The notes: a model not told the origin generated them from the sequence alone. 64,000 nucleotides of DNA from Paenalcaligenes hermetiae (GCF_039543645.1 NZ_BAABKD010000011.1:345690-409689); one strand, 5' to 3'. Shown: positions 44,426 to 54,484, counted from the first letter of the stretch. A program made the numbers and translations.

Positions 44426-44476
44426 AAATCTCTCCAGCTGGACAAAAATCAAAATAACCTAAATGCTATTGTAAGT

Positions 44477-45931
44477 TTAAATACCGCCCATCAACATATA
44501 TTTAATAACTAAATAGTCATCTAAGCCATAATGCGACCCCTCGCGTCCAAAGCCAGATTGTTTGACGCCCCCAAACGGAGCTGCTTCGTTAGAAAGCAAG
44601 CCACTATTAATTGCCACCATCCCGTATTCCAACGCCTCTGCCACACGCCAAACCCGCCCAATATCACGGCTATAAAAATAGGCTGCTAAGCCATATTCAG
44701 TTTGGTTAGCAAGCTCAATGACCTCGTCCTCGTTTTCAAAAGCAAAAACTGGCGCTAAAGGACCAAACGTTTCCTCGCGCGCGACTTTCATGGAAGACTT
44801 CATGTGCGTTAAGACCGTGGGCTCAAAAAACAAACCACCAAGCTCATGCGCCTTGCCTCCTAAGGCAATATGCGCTCCTTGAGCCACTGCGTCCTCAATG
44901 TGCTCTTTGACCTTTTCTACAGCAGCCTGATCAATGAGTGGCCCCTGAGTGACCTGCGCTTGTAGCCCATCACCTACTTTGAGCTGCGCCACTTTTGCCG
45001 TGAATTTTTCCACAAACGCATCGTACACACCCCGTTGTACATAAAGACGGTTTGCACATACGCAGGTTTGCCCCATATTGCGGAACTTACTCACTATCGC
45101 CCCTTCGACGGCAGCATCTATATCGGCATCATCAAAGACGATAAATGGGGCATTTCCCCCTAATTCTAAAGAGATTTTTTTAATTTGAGGTGCAGCCTGT
45201 GCCATCAATAACCGGCCAATATCCGTAGAGCCGGTAAAACTGATTTTGCGCACAATATCATTGCTGGTCATTTCCTCACCAATCGCCGAGGCAGAGCCCG
45301 TCACAATAGAAAAAACACCCTCTGGCACCCCAGCCTCTTGTGCCAACACCGCTAGCGCAAAAGCCGAATAAGGGGTTTGTGTTGCAGGCTTGACCACAAT
45401 GGCGCAACCCGCTCCTAAGGCTGCACCCGCTTTGCGCGTAATCATTGAGGAAGGAAAATTCCATGGTGTTATGGCTGCACATACCCCCACTGGCTCTTTG
45501 ATCACAACAATACGACGGTCATGTGCTGGCCCAGGGATCACATCCCCATAAGCACGCTTGCCTTCTTCGGCATACCACTCTAAATAGGATGCACCATAAG
45601 CAATTTCCCCTTTAGCTTCGGCTAAAGGCTTTCCTTGCTCTAAAGTCATAATGCGGGCTAAGTCATCTTGATGTGTCATCATCAAATCAAACCAACGCCG
45701 TAAAATCACAGCTCGCTCTTTGGCACTTAGGCGACGCCATTGTTTTTGCGCAGTGGCGGCCGCTTCAATGGCTCGGCGCGTTTCAGTCGCTCCCATTTTA
45801 GGAATGGTCCCTAGTACTGCACCCGTAGCGGGATTTCGGACCGCGATGGTCTCACCACTATCCGCATCTACCCACTGACCATTGATATACGCCTGCTGTT
45901 TAAATAAATCAGGGCGAGATAAATTCAACAT
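44477..45931 (-). CDS. gabD: Succinate-semialdehyde dehydrogenase (NAD(P)+)
   Basis: The 484-residue aldehyde dehydrogenase has the GabD pattern: TPWNFPSSMITRK, ELGGNAPFIVFDDAD with the general-base glutamate, and the catalytic cysteine in GQTCVCAN (about residue 288). It oxidises succinate semialdehyde to succinate, the second step of GABA use after GabT. It is close to gabT and the MocR regulator, which supports the assignment. It has its own promoter region (45932-46035). Confidence 0.93.
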   Translation of the reverse strand: MLNLSRPDLFKQQAYINGQWVDADSGETIAVRNPATGAVLGTIPKMGATETRRAIEAAATAQKQWRRLSAKERAVILRRWFDLMMTHQDDLARIMTLEQGKPLAEAKGEIAYGASYLEWYAEEGKRAYGDVIPGPAHDRRIVVIKEPVGVCAAITPWNFPSSMITRKAGAALGAGCAIVVKPATQTPYSAFALAVLAQEAGVPEGVFSIVTGSASAIGEEMTSNDIVRKISFTGSTDIGRLLMAQAAPQIKKISLELGGNAPFIVFDDADIDAAVEGAIVSKFRNMGQTCVCANRLYVQRGVYDAFVEKFTAKVAQLKVGDGLQAQVTQGPLIDQAAVEKVKEHIEDAVAQGAHIALGGKAHELGGLFFEPTVLTHMKSSMKVAREETFGPLAPVFAFENEDEVIELANQTEYGLAAYFYSRDIGRVWRVAEALEYGMVAINSGLLSNEAAPFGGVKQSGFGREGSHYGLDDYLVIKYMLMGGI

Positions 45932-46035
45932 AACTCCTCCAAACTCTGAAAACGGACTAAAAAAACACCTATTTTTATTATATTTTAGGGTTCCATTCTA
46001 AAATAGATTAACGGGTTTGTATATTTCTCTTCGTG

Positions 46036-47520
46036 CTAATCGCTCGCTATAGCGGACTGGATAATACTCACTAAACGCCTAAAATAGGGCTTAATTAATG
46101 CTTCATCTACGTTTGCATAACCCAACAGCAAGCCCGGCTTTGCGTTTTTATCCAAATAATATTTAGATAAAGGCCGCACCATCAAACCTATTGCTTGTGC
46201 GGCCTGGCTGATACGCACATCATCCGTTCCCACTGGCAAATGCACCACTAAATGCAACCCTGCCTCGTGATTAGACAAAGGCCAGTTTTCTCCTAGTGTT
46301 TCGGCAATGACCTCGCGCAATACACTTTGGCGACGGGCGTAATGCAAGCGCACCCGCCGCACATGCGCGGCATAATGCCCCTCGGTGATAAAATCACACA
46401 ATACCGCCTGCTCGAGCAAACGCCCATCCCGATACAACTCGGAGACACCAGTGGCAAAATAACGCGTCAGGGTTTGAGGCAACACCATATAGCCTAAGCG
46501 CATTCCAGGAAACAAGGTTTTAGAAAATGTACCCATATAAATGACGCGATGATATTGATCTAAGCCCTGTAACGAAGCAATAGGCTGCCCTTCGAATCTA
46601 AACTCGCTGTCATAATCGTCCTCAATAATCCATGAGCCGTGTTGATACGCATACTCCAACAGCAGACGCCGTCTCGCTAAACTCATCACATGTCCTAAAG
46701 GATACTGGTGCGAAGGCGTCACAAATATCAATCGTGGGGGCTCACGCATTTGCTCTGCCGTAGGTGCTAAGCCTTCCTCATCCACCGCAATGGGCACCAC
46801 TTTGAGCCCAGCCATTTTCAATACGGTACTTGCCCCCCAATAGCCGGGATTCTCCATCCATACCGTCATTCCTGGCTCAGCAAGCAAGTGAGCCGTTAAA
46901 CTTAATGCTTGATGTAACCCAGAAATAAGCAACACGTGTTCTGCAGAGCCCCGCACACCCCGCGCTAAACGTAAATGCTCGATCAGTGCCTCACGTAACG
47001 GTAAATAGCCCGCTCCGTGCGCATACGTTAATAGCTCAGGCTTTGCGGTTTTCCAATGACGCCGTAAGAGCCGTAACCAGATTTGATTTGGAAATAACGA
47101 TACATCCGGTACCCCCGCCACAAAGGGTTGCCATTGCTGTGGCGAAGCTTGCGCCCTACTGACCATTTCAATACCACGCGTCGATAGCTCCCAGTGTGGC
47201 ACAGCGGTAGACAGGGTAAGCGTATCCACCGTTTCCACTTGCTGCTGAACTTGCACCGCTGCGGACACAAAAGTACCGCTTCCTGTATAGGACTCCACAT
47301 AGCCTTCGGCTAATAGTTGCTCATAAGCCTGCACGACTGTATTTCTTGAAAGCCCACATTCTTGGGCTAATGTACGGCTTGCGGGAAGCTTTTCTCCTGC
47401 TTGCAGCACCCCATCTAAAATCAACTGGCTAAAAATACGGTACAGCTGCCGCGACAAAGTGCGTGCTGACTGACGATCCAAATGCTGCAGCACATACTCC
47501 GCTAAAGCACCCCCTTTCAT
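46036..47520 (-). CDS. gabR: MocR/GabR-type regulator (GntR HTH + aminotransferase domain)
   Basis: The 494-residue protein joins a GntR winged helix (about 10-80: LPASRTLAQECGLSRNTVVQAYEQLLAEGYVES) to an aminotransferase fold I domain with PLP-lysine in GTFSKTLFPG (about residue 331). GabR-type regulators bind PLP and GABA and switch on gabT/gabD. It is divergent from gabT with 129 bases between and upstream of gabD, so a GabR role is likely; a PdxR role is less so. Confidence 0.85.
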   Translation of the reverse strand: MKGGALAEYVLQHLDRQSARTLSRQLYRIFSQLILDGVLQAGEKLPASRTLAQECGLSRNTVVQAYEQLLAEGYVESYTGSGTFVSAAVQVQQQVETVDTLTLSTAVPHWELSTRGIEMVSRAQASPQQWQPFVAGVPDVSLFPNQIWLRLLRRHWKTAKPELLTYAHGAGYLPLREALIEHLRLARGVRGSAEHVLLISGLHQALSLTAHLLAEPGMTVWMENPGYWGASTVLKMAGLKVVPIAVDEEGLAPTAEQMREPPRLIFVTPSHQYPLGHVMSLARRRLLLEYAYQHGSWIIEDDYDSEFRFEGQPIASLQGLDQYHRVIYMGTFSKTLFPGMRLGYMVLPQTLTRYFATGVSELYRDGRLLEQAVLCDFITEGHYAAHVRRVRLHYARRQSVLREVIAETLGENWPLSNHEAGLHLVVHLPVGTDDVRISQAAQAIGLMVRPLSKYYLDKNAKPGLLLGYANVDEALIKPYFRRLVSIIQSAIASD

Positions 47521-47649
47521 TTCTTAACTCCTCTTTTCTGGCTTAAATCCAAAATGGACTGCCCAATTCTGCCATAAATGGCTCTTCATGTGGAACCAAG
47601 TTAACGATAAGCTATCTCTTACACCCTACTTCGTATAAGGAGACACCCC
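47521..47649. promoter_or_regulatory. gabR-gabT divergent promoter with direct repeats
   Basis: The hexamer AAATGG occurs at 47552-47557 and 47576-47581, 24 bases apart, with a related ATGTGGAACC at 47588-47597. MocR regulators bind direct repeats in such regions. The gabD upstream region has ATGGAACC on the minus strand near 45990. Confidence 0.45.
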
Positions 47650-48918
47650 ATGAAAAATGCCGATCTAGTCCAACGTAAAAATGCAGCGACCCCACGAGGC
47701 GTCGGTGTCATGTGTGACTTTTACGCTCAGTCCGCCGAAAATGCGGAAATCTGGGATGTGGAAGGGAAACGTTATATTGATTTTGCAAGTGGCATCGCTG
47801 TGCTTAACACCGGCCACCGTCATCCTCGCATCATCGCGGCCATAGAAAAACAATTACAACTTTTTACGCATACGGCGTATCAAATCATTCCCTATCAAAA
47901 CTATATTGAATTAGCCGAAAAATTGAATACGTTGGTCCCTGGCGACTTTACTAAAAAAACCGCTTTTTTTACTACAGGCGTAGAAGCGGTAGAAAATGCT
48001 ATTAAGATTGCACGTTACGCCACCCAGCGGCCCGCGATTATTTCATTTAGCAATGCGTTTCATGGAAGAACCTTTTTAGGGATGACGCTTACCGCTAAGG
48101 TCAACCCCTATAAAAAAGGTTTTGGTCCTTTAGCTTCGAATATTTATCACACCCCTTACCCGAATGCCTCGCTTGGAATCAGCGCAGAGCTCGCTAAAAA
48201 AGAACTGCTTAGCTTATTGAACACAACGGTGGATGCTGACCAGGTCGCCGCAATTATTATTGAACCCATTCAAGGGGAAGGAGGGTTTAATGTATGCCCC
48301 CCTGAGTTCATGGTGTTTTTACGTGAGCTCTGCGATGAGCATAGTATTTTACTGATCGCCGACGAGGTTCAAACCGGATTTGGTCGTACAGGTAAACTGT
48401 TCGCCATGGAGCACTACAGCGTTAAAGCCGATATCACAACCATGGCCAAAAGCCTGGCCGGCGGTATGCCGTTATCAGCCGTTTGCGGTCGTGCCGACAT
48501 CATGGATGCTCCCGTCGCTGGCGGGCTTGGGGGCACCTACGCAGGCAACCCTCTGGCTATTGCCGCTGCCCTTGCTGTCATTGAGGTCATTGAAGAGGAA
48601 AATCTTTTAGCACGTGGTCACCAACTTGGCGAAAAACTGCAACAACGCTTACAAAGTCTACAAAAACAAGTCCCTACCATTTCCTCTATTCGTGGTCTGG
48701 GTGCCATGATAGCAGTAGAATTTCGTGATCCGAACACCCATGCTGCAGAGACAGCTCTTGTGAAAAAAATCCAAAACTATGCACTAGATAAAGGCTTAAT
48801 ATTATTAACATGCGGCCCAGAAGCCAATGTCATTCGTTTCTTATTTCCTTTAACTATCCCAGATGCCGTCATGGATGAGGCCTTAGATATTCTGGTTGAA
48901 GCCATTCAAAATAGTTAA
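47650..48918 (+). CDS. gabT: 4-aminobutyrate aminotransferase
   Basis: The 422-residue class III aminotransferase has GabT motifs: FASGIAVLNTGHRHP, FTTGVEAVENAIKIAR, AFHGRTFLGMTLTAK, IIEPIQGEGGFNV, LIADEVQTGFGRTGKLFAMEH and the PLP lysine in TTMAKSLAGGMPLS (about 267). It converts GABA and 2-oxoglutarate to succinate semialdehyde and glutamate. A strong AAGGAGA site lies before the ATG. Confidence 0.95.
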   Translation: MKNADLVQRKNAATPRGVGVMCDFYAQSAENAEIWDVEGKRYIDFASGIAVLNTGHRHPRIIAAIEKQLQLFTHTAYQIIPYQNYIELAEKLNTLVPGDFTKKTAFFTTGVEAVENAIKIARYATQRPAIISFSNAFHGRTFLGMTLTAKVNPYKKGFGPLASNIYHTPYPNASLGISAELAKKELLSLLNTTVDADQVAAIIIEPIQGEGGFNVCPPEFMVFLRELCDEHSILLIADEVQTGFGRTGKLFAMEHYSVKADITTMAKSLAGGMPLSAVCGRADIMDAPVAGGLGGTYAGNPLAIAAALAVIEVIEEENLLARGHQLGEKLQQRLQSLQKQVPTISSIRGLGAMIAVEFRDPNTHAAETALVKKIQNYALDKGLILLTCGPEANVIRFLFPLTIPDAVMDEALDILVEAIQNS

Positions 48919-48925
48919 ACCTTTT

Positions 48926-48952
48926 AAGCGCCCTATCACAGGGCGCCATTTA
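48926..48952. terminator. Hairpin after gabT
   Basis: Stem GCGCCCT / AGGGCGC with loop ATCAC, between convergent gabT and the methyltransferase gene. The T run is short. Confidence 0.55.
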
Positions 48953-48954
48953 TC

Positions 48955-49623
48955 TTAAACCTCCCAATCAATCAACGCCCAACCTGTAGGCTGCTGATGC
49001 AAGCCTTTATTGCCAATAAAACGAAGCTGAGCGGCATAACCCTGCTGATATAAAATCCCCAAGATATATAAATACGAAGGCGTCGCTAACTGTGGTTGTT
49101 GCACAGGGTCTATATCTGGCCTAGCCCCAAAAGCAGGATTTAATGGATAGGTCAAATACACTCGACGCCTTGCCTGTTGGGTCAGTTTTTTGAGTGCCGC
49201 CGCCATATCCTCGACCAAAGTAGATCGCGAAGCAACCACCACATCGCAAACAGGCACATCCTGCCAATCATCTTCCCAGTCTTTACATAATGTTTTAACA
49301 TTATGCGCCTGATAGTGTTGGGCATTCTCTTGTAGTTTGGCCAGCATACCCACACTGTAATCCAGCGCATACACCTGCCGTACATAAGGCGCGGCAAGTA
49401 CCGCCACGGCCCCAGCACCACAGCCCACATCTAACAGGGTTTCTGTTTTTTGCAACGATAGTGCTTGTAATAAAGCGTGCGTATAAGCGTCCTCTAGCTG
49501 CCCTATCCCTATCTGCTGGGCTTTAGCATCCCATTTTTCTGGGCTAGAACGAGGTCGAGCTGCCAACTGCTTATGCTGTTTATACAAGGCCGCAAAGTCA
49601 ATATCATGAATGGTTTTTAACAT
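48955..49623 (-). CDS. Class I SAM-dependent methyltransferase
   Basis: The 222-residue protein has the SAM-binding glycine motif LLDVGCGAGAVAVLA, an acidic strand (YALDYSVGMLAKLQ) and CDVVVASRSTLV. The substrate cannot be told; it may be a small molecule or protein. It follows the TPR gene with a two-base gap and so is in an operon with it. Confidence 0.85.
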   Translation of the reverse strand: MLKTIHDIDFAALYKQHKQLAARPRSSPEKWDAKAQQIGIGQLEDAYTHALLQALSLQKTETLLDVGCGAGAVAVLAAPYVRQVYALDYSVGMLAKLQENAQHYQAHNVKTLCKDWEDDWQDVPVCDVVVASRSTLVEDMAAALKKLTQQARRRVYLTYPLNPAFGARPDIDPVQQPQLATPSYLYILGILYQQGYAAQLRFIGNKGLHQQPTGWALIDWEV

Positions 49624-49625
49624 TT

Positions 49626-50054
49626 TTAAAGTGCACCCAAATCATAAAGATAAGCCAAACAGGCCTCGCCATCGACAGGGTCCGCTATAAAAATCCCTTC
49701 GCCATCTAAATCGTAAGCTTTTAAAAGATACTTGGCCGCTTTGTCTTGGCCTGAGCGCCAAGCGCATTTACCTAGCATGTAATAAGGATACGGATTTTCT
49801 TTGCCCTCGGGGTTATGGGCTGCTTGTTCTAATACCGCTGTGGCCTCATCGTAGCGCTCTAGCTGATATAAGGCCTCTCCCATCGACGCATATAACCAAA
49901 AGGCCGCCTGCCATTGATTAACTGGAGCAGGTAATACATCTAGCGCCTGCTGCCATAATACGATTGCCTCCTCGTAGCGCCCCTGATCTAAGGCAATATT
50001 GCCCTGATCCGCTAGCTCATAGAGACTTTGATAAAGCTCTTCTTGTAAATGCAT
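49626..50054 (-). CDS. TPR-repeat protein
   Basis: The 142-residue helical protein has tetratricopeptide-like repeats (LADQGNIALDQGRYEEAIVLW, MGEALYQLERYDEATAVLEQA, LGKCAWRSGQDKAAKYLL). The start is set at the ATG at 50054 with AGGAG at seven bases. It probably assists a protein partner. It is co-transcribed with the methyltransferase gene. Confidence 0.82.
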   Translation of the reverse strand: MHLQEELYQSLYELADQGNIALDQGRYEEAIVLWQQALDVLPAPVNQWQAAFWLYASMGEALYQLERYDEATAVLEQAAHNPEGKENPYPYYMLGKCAWRSGQDKAAKYLLKAYDLDGEGIFIADPVDGEACLAYLYDLGAL

Positions 50055-50090
50055 AACCATACTCCTGTGGTAGTTCTTTAACCATTTTAT

Positions 50091-50129
50091 CCCACAAACA
50101 AAAAGGCATAGCCTTTTGAGCTATGCCTT
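50091..50129 (-). terminator. Terminator after aspA
   Basis: Stem AAGGCATAGC / GCTATGCCTT with a seven-base loop, and on the minus strand a run TTTTTGTTTG. Confidence 0.8.
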
Positions 50130-50153
50130 GATGCCGTTGTCGCTTTGCTTAGA

Positions 50154-51578
50154 TTAGCTGTTCACTGGAACCAAACGGGGAGCGATCATATTCTGGGGTT
50201 TCAAAATATCATCCAATACGTCGTCTTCGAGGAGTTTTTCCTCGCGCACCAGCTCCAGAATCCCACGACCACTCTCTAGGGCTTTTTTAGCAATTCGTGT
50301 GGAGTTTTGGTAACCAATATAGGGGTTAAGTGCCGTCACTAGCCCAATAGAATGCTCGACCAAATGCAGGCAGTGGTTTTCATTAGCGGTAATGTCATCA
50401 ATACAAAGCTCGCGCAACATATCCATCGAGCGCTGCAATAAACGAATGGAATCAAACATTTTGTAAGCAATGATCGGTTCCATGACGTTTAGCTGTAGCT
50501 GACCGGCTTCCGCCGCCATGGTCAGTGTTAGATCATTGCCTATGATTTCAAACGCCACTTGATTCACGGCCTCTGGAATCACGGGATTGACTTTACCCGG
50601 CATAATCGAGCTACCTGGCTGACGGGCAGGAAGATTAATCTCGTTAATCCCTGTGCGTGGTCCGCTCGAAAGCAAGCGTAAGTCATTACAGATTTTTGAG
50701 AGTTTAACCGCTGTGCGCTTGAGCATACCGGAGAACAAGACAAAGTCACCCATATCTGAAGTGGCTTCGATCAGGTCCACCGCCGATTTGACCGGGTGAC
50801 CACTGATCGCAGCCAATCGCTCTACGGCTAAACGTTGGTAGCTAGGGTCAGCATTAATCCCTGTACCAATTGCGGTTCCACCTAGGTTTACCTCGCAAAG
50901 CAGCTCTGGCACCAGCGTGCGTAAACGGCATAAATCTTCTTCGAGGGTGGTTGCAAACGCTTGGAATTCCTGACCAAGGGTCATAGGAACAGCATCCTGA
51001 AGCTGTGTACGCCCCATTTTTAATACATGCTCAAAAGCCTGTGCTTTTACCCGAAACGCCGCGATCAAATTTTCTAAGCTCTGTAAAAGCTTGTCATGCC
51101 CTAACAACAGCCCCAAGCGAATTGCGGTAGGGTAAGAATCGTTAGTAGACTGCGCCATGTTCACGTCATTGTTGGGGTTAACTTGTTTGTAGTCCCCCTT
51201 TTCGCAACCTAAGTATTCCAACGCCACATTCGCAATGACCTCGTTGGCATTCATATTCGTCGAGGTACCAGCACCCCCTTGAATCATATCCACCACAAAC
51301 TGATCATGGAATTCACCCTGCATAATGCGTTGACATGCGTGGGTAATCGCCTGATGTTTGCATGTAGTCAAATAGCCTAGCTCGTGATTTGCATCGGCAG
51401 CAGCATGTTTAACCATGGCCAACGCAATCACAAAATTAGGAAAATGCGCTAACGGCACCCCAGAAAGCTTGAAGTTCTGGACAGCACGTAGAGTTTGAAT
51501 GCCATAATAGGCATGAGAAGGAACTTCTAATTGACCTAAAAGGTCTTCTTCGGTACGAGTAGATACAGTTTCTGGCAC
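50154..51578 (-). CDS. aspA: Aspartate ammonia-lyase
   Basis: The 474-residue enzyme cleaves aspartate to fumarate and ammonia. Motifs are GGAGTSTNMNANEVIAN, QSTNDSYPTAIR, GRTQLQDAVPMTLGQE and the flexible signature loop GSSIMPGKVNP (about 318-328). The start codon is GTG at 51578, eight bases after AGGT. It has its own terminator and stands alone. Confidence 0.95.
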   Translation of the reverse strand: MPETVSTRTEEDLLGQLEVPSHAYYGIQTLRAVQNFKLSGVPLAHFPNFVIALAMVKHAAADANHELGYLTTCKHQAITHACQRIMQGEFHDQFVVDMIQGGAGTSTNMNANEVIANVALEYLGCEKGDYKQVNPNNDVNMAQSTNDSYPTAIRLGLLLGHDKLLQSLENLIAAFRVKAQAFEHVLKMGRTQLQDAVPMTLGQEFQAFATTLEEDLCRLRTLVPELLCEVNLGGTAIGTGINADPSYQRLAVERLAAISGHPVKSAVDLIEATSDMGDFVLFSGMLKRTAVKLSKICNDLRLLSSGPRTGINEINLPARQPGSSIMPGKVNPVIPEAVNQVAFEIIGNDLTLTMAAEAGQLQLNVMEPIIAYKMFDSIRLLQRSMDMLRELCIDDITANENHCLHLVEHSIGLVTALNPYIGYQNSTRIAKKALESGRGILELVREEKLLEDDVLDDILKPQNMIAPRLVPVNS

Positions 51579-51753
51579 GATAATTCAACCTAAGCAAATG
51601 CTTTTTACATATAAACGGCAAAAAAATATTTTAAAACGCAAAAAGCCGATTGCGCTAATGTTTTTTACGCTTTTGTACACAATAAAGCGCATTTTTTATA
51701 TTATGAAAACAATTAAGATTAGCACCTAAACCGCTACAATCCAAGCCTTGCCT

Positions 51754-53004
51754 ATGAAACCCATCGCGAATCGTATCTACCGTGCCATTTTTATTGTCAG
51801 CCTAATCAGTATGATCACAATGGTGCTGACTCTTTTTTTAGCCAACGAAAGCTTAGAATACACCATGCTAAAAATGTCACCTGAGCTTGGCGATGCCCCT
51901 ATTATCGCGCCAATGCAAGGTACAGAGCCCTTTATTTGGCAAAGCGCTTCACACCAAATTGCTTATATCCCTGCTGGCCAACCCCACCCCGCTCATTTCC
52001 CGAGTTTATTTAATGCCTTAGCACAACGTGAGGTCGCTGAGGTCTACGAACAAGACCAAACTTTTTTACTTAATAAGCAAACCACCTCTCATGGCACACT
52101 GTATGTGGCACGCAACATTACGGCATTTGAGCAGCGTGAAGACAAATTCACTGCTCTCACCTTTATTTTGGTCGGATTAATTTCCATACTCAGCTGGTGG
52201 CTGGCTCGTGTCAGTAGCCAAAAAATCACCACCCCTTTACAACGGCTTAGTCAAACCATCCAACAACTGCCCGTTGGCCCAAACCTGCCACAACTCAAGC
52301 TGAACTATCAAGACCAAGAGCTCTACGATATTGCCCAAACATTTAACCGCTTTTTAGCCGAGCTCACCGCCTATATGCAGCGCGAAAAAAACCTACTGCA
52401 TTTGGCCAGCCATGAGCTGCGAACGCCTATTGCTGTCATCGCCGGCGCCATAGAAATTATCGAAGCCCGTAACCAACTTAGCACTGCCGATCAAAAAACC
52501 TTACAACGCTTAAAACGCGCCAATCAGGATATGACAGATAATATTAATACGATTTTGCGCTTATCCCGTTATGAGTCCAGCCACGATATACATACCGTTC
52601 ATCTCCAATCACTTATTCAGCAATTACTCCAAGATATGGGAACGGTGTACCCTATCCCACAACGTGTGCATTTTCACAGCCATGCGCAGCCCCAGGTTGA
52701 AGCCAACGCCCTACTCATCACCATGCTATTGCGTAATTTGATTCAAAATGCACTGCAGCACACAACGGGAACCATTACGCTACACCTCTACGCCGATCAT
52801 ATACTATTACAAGACCAAGGTCGGGGTTTAAGCCCCCAACAACAAGCTCGACTTGGACAGCAGCAAGCTCCCACAACAGGGGGACTGGGTCTGTATATTG
52901 TCACACTGATGTGTGAAAAACTGTCTTGGCGCTTAGAGTTAAAAAGTGAACTCGATCACGGCACCCAAATCGAGTTGTTTTTTCTGCCTGATCAGGCTGT
53001 GTAA
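51754..53004 (+). CDS. Sensor histidine kinase (orphan)
   Basis: The 416-residue membrane kinase has two transmembrane segments (about 10-30 and 130-155) around a periplasmic sensor of about 100 residues, a HAMP-like linker, the phospho-acceptor histidine in LLHLASHELRTPIAVI (about residue 220), and an ATPase domain with N box NLIQNALQH, DQGRGL and GGLGLYIV. No response regulator gene is next to it, so its partner is elsewhere. TTG at 51748 is an alternative start to the ATG at 51754. Confidence 0.9.
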   Translation: MKPIANRIYRAIFIVSLISMITMVLTLFLANESLEYTMLKMSPELGDAPIIAPMQGTEPFIWQSASHQIAYIPAGQPHPAHFPSLFNALAQREVAEVYEQDQTFLLNKQTTSHGTLYVARNITAFEQREDKFTALTFILVGLISILSWWLARVSSQKITTPLQRLSQTIQQLPVGPNLPQLKLNYQDQELYDIAQTFNRFLAELTAYMQREKNLLHLASHELRTPIAVIAGAIEIIEARNQLSTADQKTLQRLKRANQDMTDNINTILRLSRYESSHDIHTVHLQSLIQQLLQDMGTVYPIPQRVHFHSHAQPQVEANALLITMLLRNLIQNALQHTTGTITLHLYADHILLQDQGRGLSPQQQARLGQQQAPTTGGLGLYIVTLMCEKLSWRLELKSELDHGTQIELFFLPDQAV

Positions 53005-53010
53005 TCCTCA

Positions 53011-53046
53011 TTAAAAAAGCCCTTTGATATACACCAAAGGGCTTTA
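53011..53046 (-). terminator. Terminator after serA
   Basis: Stem AAAGCCCTTTG / CAAAGGGCTTT. The minus strand continues with six T, so it serves serA; it may also help stop the convergent kinase gene. Confidence 0.8.
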
Positions 53047-53063
53047 AATAACGCCAGTGAGAA

Positions 53064-54296
53064 CTAGCTAAACAACAAGCGACAACGCATTGTTCCCGGA
53101 ATTTCTTTTAACGCTTGATAAGCCTGCTGGGAATGCGCTTGATCCACATCAATGACCACATAGCCCACGGCTTCATCTGTTTGCAAAAACTGCCCCGATA
53201 CGTTGATATCACTATCGGCAAAAACTTTATTAATGGCCCCTAACATACCCGGCTGATTTTTGTGAATATGTAAAATACGATGCTTGCCAGGGTGCGAGGG
53301 CAAAGCCAGCTCAGGAAAGTTCACCGAGGACACCGACGTGCCATTATCGCTATATTTCACAAGCTTTTGTGCCACCTCGATCCCAATATTGGCCTGAGCC
53401 TCTTGGGTGGAACCCCCAATATGCGGGGTTAAAATCACATTATCCAGGCCACGTAGCGGACTGAGAAACTCATCATCATTGGAGCGGGGCTCCACTGGGA
53501 ACACATCAATGGCCGCACCGGCTAGATGCTTGTCCTGAATCGCCGCTGCCAAGGCATCGATATCGACTACCGTGCCTCGCGCCGCGTTAAGCAACACGGC
53601 ACCCTTTTTCATGGTGCGTATTTGTTTTTCGCCCATCATCATATGCGTGGAGGGTAGCTCTGGCACGTGTAAGGAAACCACATCACTTTGGGCCAAAAGC
53701 TGATCAAGCTGATCAAGCTGGCGGGCATTACCTAAAGGCAGCTTCGTGACCACATCGTAATACACCACATTCATGCCTAAGGCTTCGGCCAATACGGATA
53801 ACTGTGTACCAATTGAACCATACCCAATAATCCCTAGCGTCTTACCGCGCATCTCGTAAGAACCCGCCGCACTCTTGAGCCATTTGCCCTGATGAGCCGC
53901 CGCATTTTTTTGCGGAATGCCACGTAGCAACATAATGGCTTCACCTAAAACTAGCTCTGCCACCGAACGCGTATTAGAGTGCGGTGCATTAAAGACAGCA
54001 ATCCCCCGCTCACGAGCAGCAGTTAAATCCACCTGATTCGTACCAATACAAAAACATCCTACGGCCACCAGCTTTTCTGCCACATCAAAGACTTCTTTAG
54101 TGAGCTGGGTGCGAGAACGGATACCAATAAAATGCGCATCGGCAATCTTGGCTTTGAGCTCATCACCCGACAACGCACTGGGAATGGTTTCAATGTTGTC
54201 GTAACCGGCGGCATTAAAGGTGTTTATTGCATTTTGATGCACACCTTCAAGTAATAAAATACGAATTTTGCTTTTATCTAAGGATGTTTTGCTCAT
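53064..54296 (-). CDS. serA: D-3-phosphoglycerate dehydrogenase
   Basis: The 410-residue NAD enzyme makes the first step of serine synthesis from 3-phosphoglycerate. It has the 2-hydroxyacid dehydrogenase fold (GCFCIGTNQVDL, LGIIGYGSIGTQLSVLAE, LHVPELPSTHMMMG, NAARGTVVDIDAL, LTPHIGGSTQEAQ with active-site His) and a C-terminal ACT domain (IHKNQPGMLGAINKVFAD) for serine feedback. The length matches E. coli SerA. The start at 54296 follows AAGG. Confidence 0.95.
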   Translation of the reverse strand: MSKTSLDKSKIRILLLEGVHQNAINTFNAAGYDNIETIPSALSGDELKAKIADAHFIGIRSRTQLTKEVFDVAEKLVAVGCFCIGTNQVDLTAARERGIAVFNAPHSNTRSVAELVLGEAIMLLRGIPQKNAAAHQGKWLKSAAGSYEMRGKTLGIIGYGSIGTQLSVLAEALGMNVVYYDVVTKLPLGNARQLDQLDQLLAQSDVVSLHVPELPSTHMMMGEKQIRTMKKGAVLLNAARGTVVDIDALAAAIQDKHLAGAAIDVFPVEPRSNDDEFLSPLRGLDNVILTPHIGGSTQEAQANIGIEVAQKLVKYSDNGTSVSSVNFPELALPSHPGKHRILHIHKNQPGMLGAINKVFADSDINVSGQFLQTDEAVGYVVIDVDQAHSQQAYQALKEIPGTMRCRLLFS

Positions 54297-54484
54297 CAAT
54301 AAACCTTTCTTGCAAAAAAAATCAATTCTGTTACCTAAATGCTACCACAAGCTAGCCAACGAAATGGAATACCCCTACCCTTTCTCAAAGCAAACTGCTG
54401 ACGGCAACGAGCACTTAGCATAGGGTTTTAAGCCACAGGCTGATAAAATAAGCCGTATTTTGACTTCATCCGAGGAACTTGCAC

